64,000 bases of DNA from JALQTD01 sp965656785 (GTDB lineage: Bacteria > Bacteroidota > Bacteroidia > Flavobacteriales_D > Sanyastnellaceae), in NCBI GenBank assembly GCA_965656785.1, contig CBFHLY010000003.1, positions 62,001-126,000 on the forward strand. Reading direction: 5' to 3'. The notes below the pieces were generated by a model that worked only from the letters and a program-made list of their open reading frames with translations, was not told the DNA's origin and did no database searches. Positions 61,612 to 64,000 of the stretch are shown in pieces (position 1 is the stretch's first letter; every line of letters starts with the position of its first letter). Made by a program: the position numbers and the translations under genes.

Positions 61612-62253
61612 TTACCACTCCTCGTGCTCACCGGGAAATGAAAAGCACCGGTAGCCCTCGTCAGCGAGCCAATCAAGGTAACGCGGCAACGTCGAGAGCA
61701 TGCGGGGGGCGGCGCGCTCAGAATCGTGAAACACCACGATGGCACCGGGTCGGGTGTGCGTTCGGAGGCGGTTGAAGCAGTCGTCAGGGGTTTGGGTGGC
61801 GTCCCAATCGCCGCTGAGCACGTCCCACATCACGATGCGCGTGTGGCCTTGGAGCGCCTCGGCCTGTTGCCGAGAAATGCGCCCGTACGGCGGGCGAAAC
61901 CACCGGCCGTCGCCCACGAGTTCGCGGCATCGGACGTAACTGCGCAGGTAAGACCACGTCGGCGTTTCCCAACCCGATTCGTGTTGGTGAAGGTGGTTGC
62001 CGATCGCGTGCCCGGCTGCGCGCAATTCGATGGCGACTTCGGGGTAGCGCTCGAGGTTTTGGCCCACGCAAAAGAACGTAGCGGGAGCGCGGTAGCGGGC
62101 GAGGATCCGCATCACTTCCCGGGTGACTTCCGGGTGCGGACCGTCGTCGAACGTCAGGTAAACCGCGGGAACCCCGTCGCGGGTCCGGGGACCGTTCCAC
62201 GTGAGGTGGCTGGCCACGGCCTTGAGAATGGGAGGAGTCTTCGAAAGGTACAC
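61612..62253 (-). CDS. Polysaccharide deacetylase (NodB-type)
   Basis: 213 residues, NodB/carbohydrate esterase 4 domain. Metal and active-site motifs: 'TFDDGPHP' (34-41, catalytic Asp35/36), 'GNHLHQH' with His87 and His91, 'RPPYG' (~128) and 'FHDS' near the end. Members remove acetyl groups from peptidoglycan or other polymers. There is no signal peptide, so it may be cytoplasmic or use another route. Start is GTG (62253), preceded by TAACTTGC at 62273-62280 (minus strand); N-terminus 'MYLSKTPPILK' is standard for the Bacteroidota subgroup. Confidence 0.88.
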   Translation of the reverse strand: MYLSKTPPILKAVASHLTWNGPRTRDGVPAVYLTFDDGPHPEVTREVMRILARYRAPATFFCVGQNLERYPEVAIELRAAGHAIGNHLHQHESGWETPTWSYLRSYVRCRELVGDGRWFRPPYGRISRQQAEALQGHTRIVMWDVLSGDWDATQTPDDCFNRLRTHTRPGAIVVFHDSERAAPRMLSTLPRYLDWLADEGYRCFSFPGEHEEW

Positions 62254-62272
62254 CGGGAAGGGTTTGGCTTGC

Positions 62273-62280
62273 GCAAGTTA
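62273..62280 (-). promoter_or_regulatory. TAACTTGC box for the deacetylase gene
   Basis: Variant -7 box (TAACTTGC) on the minus strand with a 19-nt gap to the GTG start; divergent from the leuS promoter 38 nt away. Confidence 0.4.
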
Positions 62281-62317
62281 GCGGAAACCAAACAGCGCCC
62301 GGAGTCCTCAACGGCGC

Positions 62318-62325
62318 TACCTTTG
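62318..62325 (+). promoter_or_regulatory. -7 box TACCTTTG for leuS
   Basis: Perfect TAnnTTTG match, 19 nt before the leuS ATG, giving a leader of about 15 nt. Confidence 0.6.
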
Positions 62326-62344
62326 CGGCCAAAGATCGCAACCC

Positions 62345-64000
62345 ATGGACTACGATTTTCAAGCCATTGAAGCCCAAGCCCAGCGCACCTGGAGCGAGCA
62401 CGACGCCTACCGGGTGACGGAAGATCCAGCACGGCCGAAGTACTACGTGCTCGACATGTTCCCCTACCCTTCAGGCGCCGGGCTCCACGTCGGCCATCCG
62501 CTCGGCTACATCGCGAGCGATGTGTTCGCACGGTACAAGCGGCACCGGGGCTTCAACGTGCTGCACCCCATGGGCTACGACAGCTTCGGCCTCCCCGCGG
62601 AACAATACGCCATCCAAACCGGCCAGCACCCGGCCGTCACCACCGAGGCGAACATCGCCCGTTACCGCGGTCAGCTCGAGCAACTCGGTTTCAGTTTCGA
62701 TTGGAACCGGGAAGTGCGGACCAGCGACCCGAGCTATTACAAGTGGACGCAGTGGATTTTCAGCGAGCTCTTCGAATCGTGGTACGACCGCGCGGCGGAG
62801 CGGGCTCGGCCGATTGCGGAATTGGAGGCGGCGTTCTCAGAAAACGGCACGTTCAGCGTTGAGCCGGCGTGCGAGGCGGATTGGTGGAAAGGCCTGCCGC
62901 GCGCGGAATACCCGTTCTTCGGGGAGCACTTCAGCGGGGACTTCACCGCCACGGATTGGGCGTCGATGACGGCGAAGCAGCAGCGGGGGATTTTGATGCA
63001 TTTCCGGCTCGCTTACCTCGCGGACAGTGAGGTGAATTGGTGCCCTGCGTTGGGCACGGTGCTCGCGAACGACGAGGTGAAGGATGGGTTGAGCGAGCGG
63101 GGCGGCCATCCGGTCGAGCGGAAGCGGATGCGCCAGTGGATCATGCGGATTTCGGCTTTCGCGGACCGGCTGTTGAGCGGGTTGGACGGCTTGGATTGGA
63201 CGGACAGCATCAAGGAGGCGCAGCGGAATTGGGTCGGGCGCAGCGAGGGGGCGGCGGTTCATTTTCAAGTGGAAGGCCAAACCGACCGCATCGAAGTCTT
63301 CACGACCCGGCCGGACACGTTGTTCGGAGCGAGCTTCATGGTGCTTGCGCCGGAGCATCCGCTCGTGGCGGCCTTGACCTCGGCGGAGCAGCGAGCGGCC
63401 GTGGAGGCCTACCAGGCGGCGGCGGCCCGGAAATCGGAGCGCGATCGCCAAGGGGACAAGGAGGTGACGGGGTGCTTCACGGGCGGGTACGCCCTGAACC
63501 CGCTGAACGGGGACCGGCTGCCCATTTACATCGCGGACTACGTGCTGGCGGGGTATGGTACGGGCGCCATCATGGCCGTTCCGGCGGGGGATGAACGGGA
63601 TTGGCGGTTTGCCCAGGAATTTGGCATCGACATCCCGTCCATTTTCGAAGGGCACGCTCCGGCGGAGGGGGCTTGCACCGACAAGTCCGCCACGTTGACG
63701 GCGTCTGGACCGCTCGACGGCATGCGGGCCGCGGATGCAATTCCGCGGGCCATCGAGCTGATCGAGGCCGGGGGCCACGGCGCGGGCCGGGTGAACTACC
63801 GGCTGCGCGACGCGGTGTTCAGCCGGCAGCGGTATTGGGGTGAGCCCTTCCCGGTTTATTATGAAGGGGACGAGCCGCAGCTCATCCGGGACGAGCAGGT
63901 GACGCTGCCGCCGGTGGATGCGTACCTCCCGACTGAGGACGGCGAACCGCCCCTGGCCCGCGCCCGGCGCGAGGACTGGCCGGTCTTCCGCGGCGATCGC
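62345..64000 (+). CDS. leuS: Leucyl-tRNA synthetase, 3' end outside window
   Basis: The first 552 codons are present with no stop before the edge; the KMSKS loop and anticodon domain lie outside. Visible: HIGH as 'GLHVGHPLGY' (46-55, HVGH), 'GYDSFGLPAEQYAI', CP1 editing domain ('FTTRPDTLFGASFMVLAPEH') and 'RDAVFSRQRYWGEPFPVYY' just before the catalytic core closes. A ~45-residue extra block around 135-190 ('RARPIAELEAAFSENGTF') is an insertion typical of Bacteroidota LeuRS. The synthetase charges tRNA-Leu in the cytoplasm. Preceded by a TACCTTTG box. Confidence 0.96.
   Translation, partial: MDYDFQAIEAQAQRTWSEHDAYRVTEDPARPKYYVLDMFPYPSGAGLHVGHPLGYIASDVFARYKRHRGFNVLHPMGYDSFGLPAEQYAIQTGQHPAVTTEANIARYRGQLEQLGFSFDWNREVRTSDPSYYKWTQWIFSELFESWYDRAAERARPIAELEAAFSENGTFSVEPACEADWWKGLPRAEYPFFGEHFSGDFTATDWASMTAKQQRGILMHFRLAYLADSEVNWCPALGTVLANDEVKDGLSERGGHPVERKRMRQWIMRISAFADRLLSGLDGLDWTDSIKEAQRNWVGRSEGAAVHFQVEGQTDRIEVFTTRPDTLFGASFMVLAPEHPLVAALTSAEQRAAVEAYQAAAARKSERDRQGDKEVTGCFTGGYALNPLNGDRLPIYIADYVLAGYGTGAIMAVPAGDERDWRFAQEFGIDIPSIFEGHAPAEGACTDKSATLTASGPLDGMRAADAIPRAIELIEAGGHGAGRVNYRLRDAVFSRQRYWGEPFPVYYEGDEPQLIRDEQVTLPPVDAYLPTEDGEPPLARARREDWPVFRGDR

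Overview
The window is a dense, GC-rich stretch of a Bacteroidota chromosome, most likely from the Flavobacteriales side of the phylum. The evidence is gldH, a Bacteroidota-type ricT, an IPExxxVDY-family gene, DUF2480 and DUF4271 genes, two proteins ending in type IX secretion (T9SS) sorting-like C-termini, a TonB-dependent receptor, the long form of IspG, the large IleS type, and many TAnnTTTG/TAnnTTCG -7 promoter boxes. I see no rRNA, tRNA, IS element, prophage or CRISPR array. It reads as core genome plus lineage-specific envelope genes, and no gene-free stretch reaches 300 bases.

Layout. 1-7.3 kb (+): the 3' part of a lamin-tail-domain secreted protein, then DUF4271, hemD, rnpA, an S41 C-terminal protease and an O-antigen-ligase-like membrane protein, tightly packed. 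7.3-9.1 kb (-): a fused GT2-GT9 glycosyltransferase. 9.1-17.8 kb: purD, a small membrane protein on the minus strand, a polytopic membrane protein, purQ, dxs, a DUF2480 gene and polA. 17.9-20.4 kb (+): three exported proteins of unknown role. 20.4-27.6 kb (-): a secreted M43 metalloprotease and a five-gene envelope operon (LolA-like protein, two FtsX-type permeases, LolD-like ATPase, predicted outer-membrane barrel). 27.8-29.4 kb (+): rhodanese lipoprotein, sterol-desaturase-family membrane protein and a small membrane protein. 29.4-38.3 kb (-): gldH, ricT, holB, TonB receptor, recO and an AAA+/VWA pair. 38.3-40.3 kb (+): ispG. 40.5-54.1 kb (-): membrane protein, leucine-rich-repeat protein, lspA, dksA-like, ileS, pyk, IPExxxVDY, rnc, fabF, acpP, nitroreductase and mlaF-mlaE. 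54.1-56.7 kb (+): a 42-residue lipoprotein, a mannose-1-phosphate guanylyltransferase and a T9SS-type secreted protein. 56.7-59.8 kb (-): fumC, prfB, recX. 59.8-61.5 kb (+): DUF349 protein. 61.6-62.3 kb (-): polysaccharide deacetylase. 62.3 kb to the end (+): leuS, cut by the window edge.

Themes. Envelope building dominates: lipoprotein processing (lspA, gldH, several lipoproteins), LPS/O-antigen and sugar-nucleotide genes, an Mla-type lipid transporter and the Lol-like operon. The second theme is information processing: polA, holB, recO, recX, rnc, rnpA, prfB, ileS, leuS. Both dxs and ispG are present, so isoprenoids are probably made by the methylerythritol phosphate route.

The most striking signals are (i) a -7-type promoter box ending only 4-6 nt before the start codon of 16 genes, which predicts widespread leaderless or near-leaderless mRNAs; (ii) the five-gene Lol-like operon ending in an outer-membrane barrel; (iii) the GT2-GT9 fusion; (iv) a prfB gene without the autoregulatory frameshift; and (v) a tiny lipoprotein gene divergent from mlaE.
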